64,000 nt of DNA, from the NCBI RefSeq assembly GCF_039535475.1, contig NZ_BAAAXG010000027.1, positions 1 through 64,000 on the forward strand, in the 5' to 3' direction. A program made the translations under genes and the position numbers. This document shows positions 36,350-49,857 of the stretch, in pieces. Each line of letters begins with the position of its first letter. The stretch's first letter is position 1. The notes below the pieces were generated by a model. That model did no database searches, had not been told where the DNA came from, and was given only the letters and a program-made list of their open reading frames with translations. This stretch comes from Streptomyces showdoensis (GTDB lineage: Bacteria; Actinomycetota; Actinomycetes; Streptomycetales; Streptomycetaceae).

Positions 36350-37771
36350 ATGTTCGATCCAGTCATAGCGCCGAGCGGCACCCTGCTCGGCCTGTTGCAG
36401 AGGGGCCGCGGCGACGGCACCCTGCACGCGCTCGCAGCGCCACGTGCCGAGGCCCTCGCGGCCCTCAACGGCTGTGTTCTCGACGACCCCCGCCACGACT
36501 GGCAGGTCGAGAACCGCTCCCTCTACTACGCACGTCTCTACCTGGACCTCCACGGAGGTCTGGAGGAGATCGAGGCGCACCTCTTCGGTGCCGAGGACCA
36601 CCTCGACACCGAGGAGGGCAGGACCGGGCTCGCGCTCGCCGTCCTCGGGCACCTCGCCTCCTACGGACGCCGGGACGCCCTGGTGCTCCTGCGGCGCTAC
36701 GCCGCCACGGGCACCAACTGGGCCTGGGCCCTGGACGAGCTCGCGCTGCGCGACGACGACGCCGGGCTGCGCTCCCTCGCCGTGCCCGTGCTCGCCCGCT
36801 TCCCGGCCGACGCCGAGGGCGAGGCCGAGCTCGCGGCGGCCGTCCGCGACGCCTTCGAACCGCGGCCCTGGCGGCTGTGGGCCGAGGACCCGCGCGCCTC
36901 CGTCGGCGCCCGGATCAAGGCCGCCGGCGAACAGGGCTCCTTCGACCGCTGGCAGCGCCAGCTCCGCCCCACCGGGCCCCGGCCCGGCTGGAGCGTCCAG
37001 GCCGTCCTCGACTGGGCCCAGGAGGGCCTGGAGCGCGGCGCCGAGCTGCACGGGCCGGCCGCCCGCTGCCTGGTCGCCGTCGCCGCCCCCGAGGACCGCG
37101 AGCTGATCCTCGCCACCGCCCGCAGCGGCCCCGACGGCGCCCGCTGCGCCGCGCTGCACTACCTCGCCGAGTCGCAGGACCCCGCCGTCCTCGACCTCGT
37201 CGAGCGCGCCGCCGGCGAGGCCTCCCGCACCGTCGCCGACGCGGCCGTCGCCGCCTTCGAGCGGATGTGCGACGAAGCAGCCGTGGACCGGGCCCGCGGC
37301 TGGATCCACCGCCCCGACGCGCTCGGCACGGCCGCGGCCGGCATGCTCGCCTTCCGCGGCGGCACCCAGGACTCCCCCCTCGTCCTCGGCGCCCTCCGCG
37401 AGACCGTCCGTGCCCAGGGCCCCGACGCGGCCGCCCTCTATCCGCTCGTCGACGGCGCCGGCCGCCTCGGCATCGGCTGCGCCGCCCCCGTGCTGCGCCA
37501 CATCTACCGCGAGACGGCCTCCTCCCAACTGCGCGGCCGCACCGCCCGCGCCCTGGCCGCCACCGATCCCACCTTCGCCAACGGCTTCGCCGTCGAATGC
37601 CTGTGGGACTGCGAGGAGACCACCCGCGAGCTCGCCGCGCTGCACGCCGAGACGGGCGACGTACGCGTCGCCGAGCGGCTGCGCCGGCTCGCCGCCGATC
37701 CCGCGGAGGAGGCCGAGGTCCAGACGGCCGTCCGCAACCGGATAGGGCCGGATCTCGACCTCCAGGTCTGA
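36350..37771 (+). CDS. HEAT-repeat protein
   Basis: 473 residues built of alpha-helical HEAT-like repeats from about 100 on (e.g. GARCAALHYLAESQDPAVLDL, ASRTVADAAVAAFERMCDEA, LRGRTARALAATDPTFAN). No catalytic motif, signal peptide or membrane segment. Likely a protein-binding solenoid. Lying next to an ankyrin-repeat gene on the same strand, the two may form one scaffold pair; this is inference. Confidence 0.75.
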   Translation: MFDPVIAPSGTLLGLLQRGRGDGTLHALAAPRAEALAALNGCVLDDPRHDWQVENRSLYYARLYLDLHGGLEEIEAHLFGAEDHLDTEEGRTGLALAVLGHLASYGRRDALVLLRRYAATGTNWAWALDELALRDDDAGLRSLAVPVLARFPADAEGEAELAAAVRDAFEPRPWRLWAEDPRASVGARIKAAGEQGSFDRWQRQLRPTGPRPGWSVQAVLDWAQEGLERGAELHGPAARCLVAVAAPEDRELILATARSGPDGARCAALHYLAESQDPAVLDLVERAAGEASRTVADAAVAAFERMCDEAAVDRARGWIHRPDALGTAAAGMLAFRGGTQDSPLVLGALRETVRAQGPDAAALYPLVDGAGRLGIGCAAPVLRHIYRETASSQLRGRTARALAATDPTFANGFAVECLWDCEETTRELAALHAETGDVRVAERLRRLAADPAEEAEVQTAVRNRIGPDLDLQV

Positions 37772-37782
37772 GCTCCGCACCC

Positions 37783-37810
37783 CGGGGGTGGCCGCATCCG
37801 GCCACCCCCG
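37783..37810 (+). terminator. Terminator after HEAT-repeat gene
   Basis: 12-bp perfect stem CGGGGGTGGCCG / CGGCCACCCCCG with loop CATC, 12 bp past the stop. Confidence 0.7.
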
Positions 37811-37908
37811 TCCCCGTGAGGCCCCCCGGGGCAAACGCTCATGGGACGTTCCCCGCCCGTCCAGATCCACTTTGACGGGGACACGCCGAGCGCGACGACA
37901 ACACCCGT

Positions 37909-39042
37909 ATGCGTGTCGTCATCGTCACCGAGTCCTTCCCGCCCGACGTCAACGGGGTGGCGCACTGCGCCCAGCAGACCGCCCTCCACCTGGCCCGCCG
38001 CGGCCACGCCCCCCTCGTCGTCGCCCCCGCCCTCCCCGGCGCCCTCGCGGCCACGGGCCCGGACGACGGCGCGCCCTGCCCCGTGGTCCGCGTCCCCTCC
38101 CTGCCGCTGCCCGGCTACCCCCAGGTACGGGTCGCCCTGCCCAGCCGCCGGGTCGCCGCCGCCCTCGCCGCGCACCGGGCCGAGATCGTGCACCTGGCCG
38201 GCCCCTTCGTCCTCGGCGCGCGCGGCATGACGGCCGCCGCCCGGCTCGGGCTCCCCGCGGTCGCCGTCTACCAGACCGACCTCGCCGGATATGCCCGTAC
38301 GTACGTGGGCGCGGGCGAGTCCGCCGCCTGGCGCAGGCTCCGCGCGGTGCACGGCGCCGCCGACCGCACCCTCGCGCCCTCCACCGCCGCCGTACGGGAC
38401 CTGGAGGCGCACGGCATCGGCCGGATCCGGCTGTGGCGGCGCGGGGTCGACACGGAGCGGTTCCGGCCCGGGCTGCGCGACGAGGCGCTGCGCCGCGCGC
38501 TCGCGCCCGGCGGCGAGACCCTCGTCGGGTACGTGGGGCGCCTCGCCCCCGAGAAGCGCGTCGACCTCCTCGCCGGGGTCTGCGCGCTGCCCGGCGTCCG
38601 GCTCGTGGTCGTCGGCGACGGGCCCAGCGAGCCGGCGCTGCGGGCCGCGCTGCCCGGAGCCGTCTTCCTCGGCCGCCGCACCGGCGACGACCTGGCCCGG
38701 ATCTTCGCCTCGCTCGACGTGTTCGCGCACACCGGCCCGTACGAGACCTTCTGCCAGACCGTCCAGGAGGCCATGGCCTCGGGCGTCCCGGTCGTCGCCC
38801 CCGCCGTGGGCGGCCCCCTCGACCTGGTGGACCACCGCCGCACCGGCTTCCTCGTCCCGCCCGACGACCCCGACGCGGTGCGCGAGGCCGTCGCCGCGCT
38901 CGCCGCCGCACCCGCCCTGCGCAGCGTCTACGGCAGAGCCGGGCGGGCCGCCGTCGAACGGCGCACCTGGGAGGCGGTCGGCGACGAACTGATCGGCCAC
39001 TACCGGGAGGTGCTGCGCGAGCGGACGGCGGTGGCCGCGTGA
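37909..39042 (+). CDS. GT4-family glycosyltransferase (PimB-like)
   Basis: 377 residues, GT-B fold. The N-terminal part begins MRVVIVTESFPPDVNGVAHC, as in actinobacterial mannosyltransferases. The C-terminal nucleotide-sugar half has LVGYVGRLAPEKRVDLLAG and the EX7E segment PYETFCQTVQEAMASGVPVV. It probably transfers mannose or glucose to a lipid acceptor at the inner membrane face. First of four genes joined by 4-nt overlaps. Confidence 0.85.
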   Translation: MRVVIVTESFPPDVNGVAHCAQQTALHLARRGHAPLVVAPALPGALAATGPDDGAPCPVVRVPSLPLPGYPQVRVALPSRRVAAALAAHRAEIVHLAGPFVLGARGMTAAARLGLPAVAVYQTDLAGYARTYVGAGESAAWRRLRAVHGAADRTLAPSTAAVRDLEAHGIGRIRLWRRGVDTERFRPGLRDEALRRALAPGGETLVGYVGRLAPEKRVDLLAGVCALPGVRLVVVGDGPSEPALRAALPGAVFLGRRTGDDLARIFASLDVFAHTGPYETFCQTVQEAMASGVPVVAPAVGGPLDLVDHRRTGFLVPPDDPDAVREAVAALAAAPALRSVYGRAGRAAVERRTWEAVGDELIGHYREVLRERTAVAA

Positions 39043-40433
39043 GCGGGACGGCGCGCGGCGCCCGCGCGGCGGCGGACGGCGGGACCGGGGGTGGAACGCG
39101 GGTGGTGGCCGACGGCGGGAGCGGGCCCGGAGCGCGGGGGGTGGCCGACGGCGGGAGCGGGGGTGGAGCGCGGGTGGTGGCCGACGGCGGGAGCGGGGGC
39201 GGAGCGCGGGTGGTGGCCGACGGCGGGGCCGCGACGGGTGTCGGCGCCGTGGACGGCGCGGGCTGCTCCGCCGTGCGGGGCGACCCGGGACGGGCGCTGC
39301 GGATCGTCCGGCTCGCCAACTTCGTCACCCCGGCCTCCGGCGGCCTGCGGACCGCACTCGACCGGCTCGGCCGCGGCTACGCCGCCGCCGGGCACGAACC
39401 CGTCCTCGTGGTCCCCGGCGAGGCGGCGAGCGACCGGGAGACCGCCCAGGGCCGGGTCATCACCCTGCCCGGGCCCGTGGTCCCGGGCACCGGCGGCTAC
39501 CGGGTGCTCGCCGACCGGCCCCGGCTGCGCCGGCTCCTCGACGGGCTCGCCCCCGACCGCCTGGAGGTCTCCGACCGGACCACCCTGCGCTGGACGGGGG
39601 AGTGGGCGCGCCGGGCCAGGGTGCCGTCCGTCATGGTCTCCCACGAGACCGCCGACGGGGTGCTGCGCACCTGGGGCGTCCCCGAGGCGGCCGCCGTCCG
39701 CGCGGCCGACCGGCTCAACCGCCGCACCGCCTGGGCCTACTCCCGGATCGTGTGCACCACCGAGTGGGCCGAGCGGGAGTTCGTCCGGATCGGGGCCCGC
39801 AACGTCGTCCGCGCCCCGCTCGGCGTCGACCTGGACCGCTGCCGGCCCGGCCGCCGCAGCGCCGTCCTGCGGGCCCGGTACGCGGGCGGCGAGCGGGTGC
39901 TGCTGGTGATGTGCTCCCGGCTCTCCGTCGAGAAGCGGCCCGGCACGGCCCTGGACGCCCTCGCCGCACTGCGTGCCCTGGGCGTGCCCGCCGTCCTCGT
40001 CGTCGCGGGGGACGGGCCCCTGCGGGCCGCCCTGGAGCGCCGCGCCCGGGAACGGCGCCTCCCGGCGCGGTTCCTCGGCCACGTCGCCGACCGCGAGGCC
40101 CTCGCCGACCTCCAGGCGGCGGCGGACGTGTGCCTGGCCCCCGGCCCGGCCGAGACCTTCGGGCTCTCGGCCCTGGAGGCCCTCGCCTGCGGCACCCCCG
40201 TCGTCTGCAGCGCCTCCTCCGCCCTGCCCGAGGTCGTCGCCGACGCGGGTGCCTGCGCCGCCGACGAGCCCGCCGCCTTCGCCCGCGCGGTGCGCACGGT
40301 CCTGGCCCTCCCCGAGGGGACGCGGCGGGCGACGGCCCGCGCCCGCGCGGAGCTCTTCTCCTGGGACCGCGCGACCGCCGCCTTCCTGGCCGCCCACGAC
40401 GCCGCCGCCGTCCGCCGGGAGACGCCGAGATGA
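39039..40433 (+). CDS. Second GT4-family glycosyltransferase with repeat tail
   Basis: 464 residues; GTG start overlapping the previous stop (GTGA). Residues 1-75 are a low-complexity tail of five 12-residue repeats (VADGGSGGGARV type). A standard GT-B enzyme follows: LRIVRLANFVTPASGGLRT, VMCSRLSVEKRPGTALDAL and PAETFGLSALEALACGTPVV. It likely acts in sequence with the preceding enzyme on a glycolipid. The tail has no counterpart in the first enzyme. Confidence 0.83.
   Translation: MSGTARGARAAADGGTGGGTRVVADGGSGPGARGVADGGSGGGARVVADGGSGGGARVVADGGAATGVGAVDGAGCSAVRGDPGRALRIVRLANFVTPASGGLRTALDRLGRGYAAAGHEPVLVVPGEAASDRETAQGRVITLPGPVVPGTGGYRVLADRPRLRRLLDGLAPDRLEVSDRTTLRWTGEWARRARVPSVMVSHETADGVLRTWGVPEAAAVRAADRLNRRTAWAYSRIVCTTEWAEREFVRIGARNVVRAPLGVDLDRCRPGRRSAVLRARYAGGERVLLVMCSRLSVEKRPGTALDALAALRALGVPAVLVVAGDGPLRAALERRARERRLPARFLGHVADREALADLQAAADVCLAPGPAETFGLSALEALACGTPVVCSASSALPEVVADAGACAADEPAAFARAVRTVLALPEGTRRATARARAELFSWDRATAAFLAAHDAAAVRRETPR
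39069..39248 (+). repeat. 36-bp in-frame tandem repeat
   Basis: Five copies of a 36-bp unit encoding VADGGSGGGARV, the third and fourth nearly identical, the first and last diverged. Confidence 0.8.
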
Positions 40434-41550
40434 CCACGCTCGCGGGCCCGGACGCCGGAGCGGCCCAGGACCCCGGAGGCGGGCCCCGGGTGGGCGGGGC
40501 TGACGGGACGGTTCCCCGCGCGGGCGCGGCCGACCGGACCGTTCCCCGGGTGGGTGGGGCCGACGGAACGGCCCCCCGCGCGGGCGGGGTCCAGGTGTCC
40601 GGCGCCGGGCGGGGGCCGGTCCGGTTCGTCGTCCTCGGGGACTCGCTCAGCGAGGGCGTCGGCGACCGGGTCGGCGGGCGCTGGCGGGGCTGGGCCGCGC
40701 TGCTCGCCGAGGGACTGCGGGCCGACACCGGGACGGCCGCCTTCACGAACCTGGCGGAGAGCGGGGCGCAGAGCCGCGAGGTCGCCGAACGGCAGCTGCC
40801 CGCGGCGCTCGCCCTGGAGCCGCAGCTCGCCTCCGTCGTCGTCGGCGTCAACGACACCCTGCGCCGCACCTTCGACATCGAGCGCCTCGCCCGCCGCCTC
40901 GACCGGGTCTGCGCCGACCTGACCGCCGCCGGCGCCGTCCTGCTCACCGCCTGCCTCCCGGACCCCGGGCGCATGCTCGGCCTGCCCGCGCCGCTCGCCC
41001 GCCCGCTGGCCCGGCGGCAGCGGTCCGTGAACGCCGTCGTCCACGCGCTCTCCGCCCGCTACGGCGCCGTCCACCTGCACCTGGACGCACCCGCCTGGAC
41101 CACGGACCGCTCCCTGTGGAGCGCCGACCGGCTGCACCCGGGGGAGCGCGGTCACCGCGCCATCGCCGCCGCCTTCCACCGGCTGCTGCGCGACCGGGGC
41201 CTCGCCGACGGGACGCCGCCGTCGCCCGAGCCGGAGCAGCCGCCGCCCGGCCGCGCGGACGCGGCGCTCTGGTTCGCCACCGCCGGGACCGCCTGGGTCC
41301 TGCGCCGCTGCCACGACCTGCTGCCCCAGCTGCTCCTGCTCGCCGCCGCCGAACTGGGACACGCGGCCACCGGGACCCGCGCCCGGCTCGACGCCCGCGC
41401 GGCGCTCGCCCTCTCCGCGGCCCTGTCCGCGGCTCCGCCGGGCGAGGACCGGCACGAGGCCGCGTCCGAGGCCCTGTCCGCGGCTCCGTCCGAGGCCCCC
41501 GCCACCGCGTCGGGCGCCCCCGGGGGCACTCACCCGGCCACAATGGGGCC

Positions 41551-41554
<4 letters not shown>
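40430..41554 (+). CDS. SGNH/GDSL hydrolase
   Basis: 374 residues; ATG overlaps the previous stop (ATGA). After a 53-residue tail with three 10-residue repeats comes an SGNH hydrolase: block I FVVLGDSLSEGVGDRVGG (Ser nucleophile), block III VVVGVNDTLRR, and block V SADRLHPGERGHRAIAAAF supplying Asp and His. It is an esterase or acyl-hydrolase; the alanine-rich C-terminal 100 residues are of unknown role. Position suggests removal of an acyl group in the same glycoconjugate route as the two transferases. No signal peptide. Confidence 0.85.
40490..40579 (+). repeat. 30-bp in-frame tandem repeat
   Basis: Three copies of a 30-bp unit encoding VGGADGTVPR, AGAADRTVPR and VGGADGTAPR. Confidence 0.75.
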
Positions 41555-45144
<3,590 letters not shown>

Positions 45145-45163
45145 ACACGGTTTTCAGCGGTTC

Positions 45164-46027
45164 TCATCGATACGGCACGAAACGCACCACCATGCCCGGC
45201 ACGGCCTGCGCCGCCGACGCCAGATCCGCCTCCCGGACCACGGCCACCACCGGATAGCCCCCCGTCGTCGGATGGTCGGCCAGGAACACCACCGGGCGCC
45301 CGTCCGGCGGCACCTGCACCGCGCCCAGCACCATGCCCTCGCTGGGCAGCTCCCGCACGACCGCCCGCTCCAGGGAGGGGCCCTCCGTCCGCAGCCCGAT
45401 CCGGTTGCTCGCCGAGGACACCCGCCACACCCCCGTGGCGAGCGTCCGCAGCGCGTCCGGAGTGAACCAGTCGTCGCGCGGACCCGGCCGGACCCGCAGG
45501 ACCAGTTCGTCCGGCGGGCCCGGCCAGGGGGGAGCGTCGACCGACCCCCGTACGGCCGCGGCCGCTCCCAGCGGCAGCACCTCCCCGTCCGTCAGCGGCG
45601 CCGGGCCCAGCCCGGACAGCAGATCGGTGGAGCGGCTGCCGAGCACCGGGTCGACGGCGACACCGCCGCCGAACCCCACGTACGAGCGCAGCCCGCGCAC
45701 GGCCGCGCCCACCTCCAGGAGGCTCCCGGGTCCGACCCGTACGGCACTGCCCCAGGCGGCGGGACGGCCGTCGACGGTCACCGGGCACGGCGCCCCGCCC
45801 ACGACGACCGTCACCGCGCACCGCGGCCGCACCGCGCACCCGGTGAGCGTGGTCTCCAGGACGGCCGCGCCCTCCTCGTTGCCGAGCAGCCGGTTGACGA
45901 GCCGGACCGCCCCCGGGTCGAGCGCCCCCGAACGGGGCACGCCCAGGTGCGCGTACCCCGTCCGGCCCAGGTCCTGCACGGTGGTCAGCGCCCCGGCCCG
46001 TACGACGGCCACGGCACGATCGCTCAT
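45164..46027 (-). CDS. pxpC: 5-oxoprolinase subunit C (KipA-like)
   Basis: 287 residues, biotin-dependent carboxyltransferase-like fold shared with allophanate hydrolase C. Signature parts: VVRAGALTTVQDLGRTGYAHLGVPRSGALD, NRLLGNEEGAAVLE, ASNRIGLRTEGPSL. Partner of PxpB; with PxpA the complex hydrolyses 5-oxoproline using ATP. Start overlaps the pxpB stop (ATGA). Confidence 0.9.
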   Translation of the reverse strand: MSDRAVAVVRAGALTTVQDLGRTGYAHLGVPRSGALDPGAVRLVNRLLGNEEGAAVLETTLTGCAVRPRCAVTVVVGGAPCPVTVDGRPAAWGSAVRVGPGSLLEVGAAVRGLRSYVGFGGGVAVDPVLGSRSTDLLSGLGPAPLTDGEVLPLGAAAAVRGSVDAPPWPGPPDELVLRVRPGPRDDWFTPDALRTLATGVWRVSSASNRIGLRTEGPSLERAVVRELPSEGMVLGAVQVPPDGRPVVFLADHPTTGGYPVVAVVREADLASAAQAVPGMVVRFVPYR

Positions 46028-46650
46028 CGGCCCGCCACCGTGAAACGCACCCGGGCACCGGGGGAGAGCAGCGCCGCCGGCTCGCGGGCCGTGTCCCACA
46101 GCACCGCGTCGGTCGTGCCGATCAGCTGCCAGCCGCCCGGCGAGGAACGCGGGTACACCCCCGTGTACGGCCCCGCCAGCGCCACCGACCCGGCCGGGAC
46201 GGCGGTCCGCGGAGTGGCCCGGCGCGGCACCTCGTACCGCGGCCCCAGCCCCGTCAGATAGCCGAAGCCCGGCGCGAACCCGCAGAAGGCGACCCGGAAC
46301 ACGGTCTCCGCGTGGATCCGCACCGCCGCCTCCACCGACACCCCCCACAGGGCGGCCACCTCCGGCAGGTCCGGCCCGTCGTAACGGACCGGCACCGTCA
46401 CCGCCGCCCCGTCGGGCGCGCACCGCGCGGGCACGTCCCAGCCGCGCAGCTCGGCCGCGAGCCGGTCCGGCGCCGTCACCCCTTCGAGGAGCACGGTCCG
46501 CGCCGCCGGCACGATCTCCCGCACGGAGGGCAGCGCGCCCTCCGCCCGCCGCCGCAGCAGTTCGGCGTGGAAGGCCTCGGTCGCCTCCCCGCTCACCAGC
46601 TCGACGAGCAGGCCCCGGTCGCCGACCCGGTACACCTTGCGCGCCCTCAT
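46024..46650 (-). CDS. pxpB: 5-oxoprolinase subunit B (KipI-like)
   Basis: 208 residues, allophanate hydrolase subunit 1 fold. Conserved parts are VYRVGDRGLLVELVSGE, the active-site-like loop VAFCGFAPGFGYLTGLGP, and PRSSPGGWQLIGTTDAVLWD. Overlaps both neighbours by 4 nt, so PxpA, PxpB and PxpC are made in a coupled series. In Bacillus the relative KipI inhibits a sporulation kinase, but the gene order here favours the enzyme role. Confidence 0.9.
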   Translation of the reverse strand: MRARKVYRVGDRGLLVELVSGEATEAFHAELLRRRAEGALPSVREIVPAARTVLLEGVTAPDRLAAELRGWDVPARCAPDGAAVTVPVRYDGPDLPEVAALWGVSVEAAVRIHAETVFRVAFCGFAPGFGYLTGLGPRYEVPRRATPRTAVPAGSVALAGPYTGVYPRSSPGGWQLIGTTDAVLWDTAREPAALLSPGARVRFTVAGR

Positions 46651-47411
46651 GCGAAGGCCTCCACCCGGACGCCCGAGGCCTCCAGGCCGTCCCGCACCCG
46701 CCGGGCGAGCCCCACCGCGCCGGGCGTGTCGCCGTGCAGGCACAGGGAGCGCGCCCGGACCGGGACCGACTCCCCGCAGTGCGCGGTGACCATCCCGAAC
46801 CGGGCCATGGACACCGCCCGTTCGACGACCTCGCCCGGGTCGGTCACCACGGCACCCTCCTGCCCCCGTGGCAGCAGGGTGCCGTCGGCCCGGTAGGCGC
46901 GGTCGCCGAAGGCCTCGCCGACGACGGGCAGCCCGGCCTTCCGCGCGGCCTCGTGCAGCCGCGAGCCGGGCAGCCCGAGCACCGGCAGCTCAGCCGAGGC
47001 CAGCAGAACCCCCTCGACGACCGCCGCGGCCTGCTCCTCGTCCCGGACGACCCGGTTGTAGAGCGCGCCGTGCGGCTTGACGTACGCCACGCGGGAGCCG
47101 GCCGCCCGCGCGAACACCTCCAGGGCGCCGATCTGGTAGGCGACCTCGGCCGCCAGCTCCGCCGGCGGCACGTCCATGGAGCGGCGGCCGAAGCCGGCGA
47201 GGTCCCGGTAGGAGACCTGGGCCCCGATCCGTACGCCTCTCGCCGCCGCCAGCTCGCAGACGCGCCGCATGGTCGCCGCGTCCCCGGCGTGGAAGCCGCA
47301 GGCGACGTTGGCGCTGGTGACCACCGAGAGCAACTGCTCGTCGTCGGTCAGCGTCCAGCGGCCGAAGCCCTCGCCGAGGTCGGCGTTGAGGTCGATCGAG
47401 ACCCTGGTCAT
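46647..47411 (-). CDS. pxpA: 5-oxoprolinase subunit A (LamB/YcsF family)
   Basis: 254 residues. Starts SIDLNADLGEGFGRWTLTDD and contains VACGFHAGDAATMRRV and VKPHGALYNRVVRDEEQAAA, the metal-type sites of the LamB/YcsF family. AAGGAAGG precedes the ATG at 47411. Catalytic core of the PxpABC oxoprolinase. 56 bp separate it from the upstream DUF1445 gene. Confidence 0.92.
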   Translation of the reverse strand: MTRVSIDLNADLGEGFGRWTLTDDEQLLSVVTSANVACGFHAGDAATMRRVCELAAARGVRIGAQVSYRDLAGFGRRSMDVPPAELAAEVAYQIGALEVFARAAGSRVAYVKPHGALYNRVVRDEEQAAAVVEGVLLASAELPVLGLPGSRLHEAARKAGLPVVGEAFGDRAYRADGTLLPRGQEGAVVTDPGEVVERAVSMARFGMVTAHCGESVPVRARSLCLHGDTPGAVGLARRVRDGLEASGVRVEAFA

Positions 47412-47467
47412 GGTGGGTTTCCTTCCTTTCGTGCGCAGAAGAGCTCGGGAACGCGCGCGTTCCCCGT

Positions 47468-48373
47468 TCAGTCCCCGACGCGGTACTCCGAGTCCCGTAC
47501 GTCGGTCACGAGCATCCGGCCCGGCGCGTGGGTGATCGCGAACGGCGGCCGCGAGGCCATCACCGCCGCCTGCGGGGTGACCCCGCAGGCCCAGAAGACC
47601 GGCACGTCCCCCGGCTCGGCGACCACCGGGTCCCCGAAGTCGGGCCGGGACAGGTCCCGGATGCCGAGCCCGGCCGGGTCGCCCTCGTGCACCGGGGCGC
47701 CGTGCACGGCGGGCAGCAGTCCGCTGATCCGCCGCGCGGTGGACACCAGGGCCGCCGGGACCGGGCGCATCGACACGACCATCGGCCCGTGCAGCCGGCC
47801 GGCGGGCCGGCAGGCGCGGCGGGTGACGTACATCGACACGTTCCGGCCCTGCTCGACATGGCGCAGCGGCACCCCCGCCTCCGCCAGCGCGCCCTCGAAG
47901 GTGAAGCTGCACCCGATGAGGAACGACACCAGGTCGCCGCGCCAGTAGGGGGTGACGTCCGTGGGCTCGTCCACCAGCCGCCCGTGTTCCCACACCCGGT
48001 AGCGCGGGATGTCGGTGCGCAGGTCGGCGTCCGGGGCGAGCGCGGTGCGCCAGGAACCGGGGTCGGTGACGTCCAGGACCGGGCAGGGCCGCGGATTGCG
48101 GGTGCAGAAGAGCAGCACGTCGTAGGCCCAGTCCGCGGGCACCGAGACGAGGTTGGCCTGGGTGTGGCCCGGCGCCCAGCCGGCCGTGGGGCCGGTGGCC
48201 CCGGCCCGGGCCCGCGCGCGGGCGGCACGCGGGTCCAGGGGTTCGCCGGGCCCGCCGGGCCCGCCGGGCCCGCCGGGCCCGTGGGGTCCGCCGGGCCCGT
48301 GGGGTCCGAGGGGCTCCTGGGGGCCGAGGGGCTCGCGGGGCCCACCGGCTTCGGTGACGGCGTCGCCGGTCAT
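47468..48373 (-). CDS. DUF1445 putative hydro-lyase (D-glutamate cyclase-like)
   Basis: 301 residues. The domain runs from about 70 ([20 protein letters not shown]) to the end (DYDS-like end [12 protein letters not shown]), with [20 protein letters not shown] and [20 protein letters not shown] as family marks. Relatives include D-glutamate cyclase, which makes 5-oxo-D-proline, a product this operon could use. The first 60 residues are a collagen-like tail of Gly-Pro-X units, absent from usual family members of about 265 residues. Overlaps the MFS stop (ATGA). Confidence 0.82.
   Translation of the reverse strand: MTGDAVTEAGGPREPLGPQEPLGPHGPGGPHGPGGPGGPGGPGEPLDPRAARARARAGATGPTAGWAPGHTQANLVSVPADWAYDVLLFCTRNPRPCPVLDVTDPGSWRTALAPDADLRTDIPRYRVWEHGRLVDEPTDVTPYWRGDLVSFLIGCSFTFEGALAEAGVPLRHVEQGRNVSMYVTRRACRPAGRLHGPMVVSMRPVPAALVSTARRISGLLPAVHGAPVHEGDPAGLGIRDLSRPDFGDPVVAEPGDVPVFWACGVTPQAAVMASRPPFAITHAPGRMLVTDVRDSEYRVGD
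48246..48350 (-). repeat. GC-rich collagen-like coding repeat
   Basis: Nine-base CCGGGCCCG-type units repeated about four times, then diverged GGGGTCCG/GGGGCTC units, encoding Gly-Pro-X runs in the hydro-lyase tail. Replication slippage is likely. Confidence 0.7.
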
Positions 48374-49650
48374 ACGAGCTCCCTCCCCCGGGTCTCCGGC
48401 AGGCCGAGCAGGGCCAGCACCGCGAGGCCGTAGCCCACCGCGCCGAAGACCAGCGCCCCGCCCACGCCCCAGCCCTCGGCGAGGAAGCCGACGAGCGCGG
48501 GGAACACCGCGCCGACCGCGCGCCCGGTGTTGTACGTGAAGCCCTGCCCCGTGCCGCGCACGGCGGTCGGGTAGAGCTCGGCGAGGAAGGAGCCGAAGCC
48601 GCTGAAGATGGCCGACATGCAGAAGCCGAGCGGGAAACCGAGCACCAGGAGGAGCGTGTTCGCCCCGTCGGGGATGCGCGTGTAGGCGAGGACGGCCAGC
48701 GCGGACAGCACCGCGAAGAGCGCGATGTTCTTCTTCCGGCCGAGCCGGTCGGTGAGGTACCCGCCGGTGAGGTACCCGGTGAAGGCCCCGGAGATGAGGA
48801 AGGCCAGATAGCCGCCGGTGCCGACGACGGTGAGCCCGCGCTCGGTCTTCAGGAAGGTCGGCACCCAGGTGGCGAGCGTGTAGTAGCCGCCCTGGACGCC
48901 CGTCGAGAGGAGCACCGCGAAGAGCGTGGTGCCGAGCAGCGGGCGCTTGAAGACGGCGGTGAAGGAGCCGCGGTCGGCGCTCGCGCGGCGGGCCTCGGCC
49001 GCTTGCGGCGCGTCCTCGACGTGGCGCCGTACGTAGACGACGAGGAGGGCGGGCAGGGCGCCGGTCCAGAACATGACCCGCCAGGCGGTGTCGGCGTCGA
49101 CGAACCGGAAGACCAGCGTGTAGACGACGACGGCGAGCGCCCAGCCGGCCGCCCACGCGCTCTGGACGCCGCCAAGGGTACGGCCGCGGTGCCGCGAGGA
49201 GGCGTACTCGGCGACCAGGATGGCGCCCACCGCCCACTCGCCGCCGAAGCCGAGGCCCTGGAGGGCGCGGAAGACCATCAGGGTCTCGTAGTTGGGCGCG
49301 AAGCCGCACAGGACGGTGAAGAGCGCGTAGGTGATCACCGTGACGAGGAGCGCGCGCACCCGGCCGATCCGGTCGGCGAGGACGCCGGCCAGGGCGCCGC
49401 CGACGGCGGAGACCACCAGCGTGACCGTGGTGAGGAGACCGGTCTGCCCCTTGTCCAGGCCGAAGTAGGCGGCGATGGCCACCATCGACAGGGGCAGTGT
49501 GAAGAAATCGTACGAATCGAGGGCGTATCCGCCGAAGGCGCCGCCGAACGCGCGCCTGCCGCGCGGTCCGAGGGCGCGCAGCCAGGCGAACGCGCCCGTG
49601 TCGTCGGGCCGTTCGCCCCGGGAGGGCTGCCGGGTCTGGGTCGTGCTCAT
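48370..49650 (-). CDS. MFS transporter of the oxoproline operon
   Basis: 426 residues from the ATG at 49650, which has GAGG just upstream; a GTG two codons earlier is less well placed. Twelve helices of the sugar/metabolite-proton type: [12 protein letters not shown] after helix 2, [16 protein letters not shown] in helix 5 and [14 protein letters not shown] after helix 8, the pattern of aromatic-acid/dicarboxylate symporters. First gene of the operon that continues with DUF1445 and PxpABC, so uptake of oxoproline or a related ring compound is likely. Confidence 0.85.
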   Translation of the reverse strand: MSTTQTRQPSRGERPDDTGAFAWLRALGPRGRRAFGGAFGGYALDSYDFFTLPLSMVAIAAYFGLDKGQTGLLTTVTLVVSAVGGALAGVLADRIGRVRALLVTVITYALFTVLCGFAPNYETLMVFRALQGLGFGGEWAVGAILVAEYASSRHRGRTLGGVQSAWAAGWALAVVVYTLVFRFVDADTAWRVMFWTGALPALLVVYVRRHVEDAPQAAEARRASADRGSFTAVFKRPLLGTTLFAVLLSTGVQGGYYTLATWVPTFLKTERGLTVVGTGGYLAFLISGAFTGYLTGGYLTDRLGRKKNIALFAVLSALAVLAYTRIPDGANTLLLVLGFPLGFCMSAIFSGFGSFLAELYPTAVRGTGQGFTYNTGRAVGAVFPALVGFLAEGWGVGGALVFGAVGYGLAVLALLGLPETRGRELV

Positions 49651-49737
49651 CTGCACCTCGCAGAAAGGATGAGGAGAGTGCGGGAGAGACGTGCTGACGA
49701 ACCGTGCTGACGTGCCGTGCGGTGTTGTTCAATGTAG

Positions 49738-49754
49738 GGATCGTTCAACGATCC
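49738..49754. promoter_or_regulatory. Palindromic operator between MFS operon and GntR gene
   Basis: GGATCGTT-C-AACGATCC, perfect 8-bp arms around a central C; the related half-site TTGTTCAAT lies just left (49725-49733). Located in the divergent gap, as expected for a FadR-type operator. Confidence 0.55.
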
Positions 49755-49857
49755 GACAAGAGTCGTGTCGTCACGTCCTCCTGTCCTCGCCGTTCTTGTT
49801 TCCGGTGCCCGACGTGCGGTTGACTCGGCGCCGAACGACGGAGGGAACGGAACGCGC

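Noticed and set aside
39069..39248. CRISPR array
   Set aside because: Repeats are contiguous without spacers and lie in frame inside a glycosyltransferase gene.
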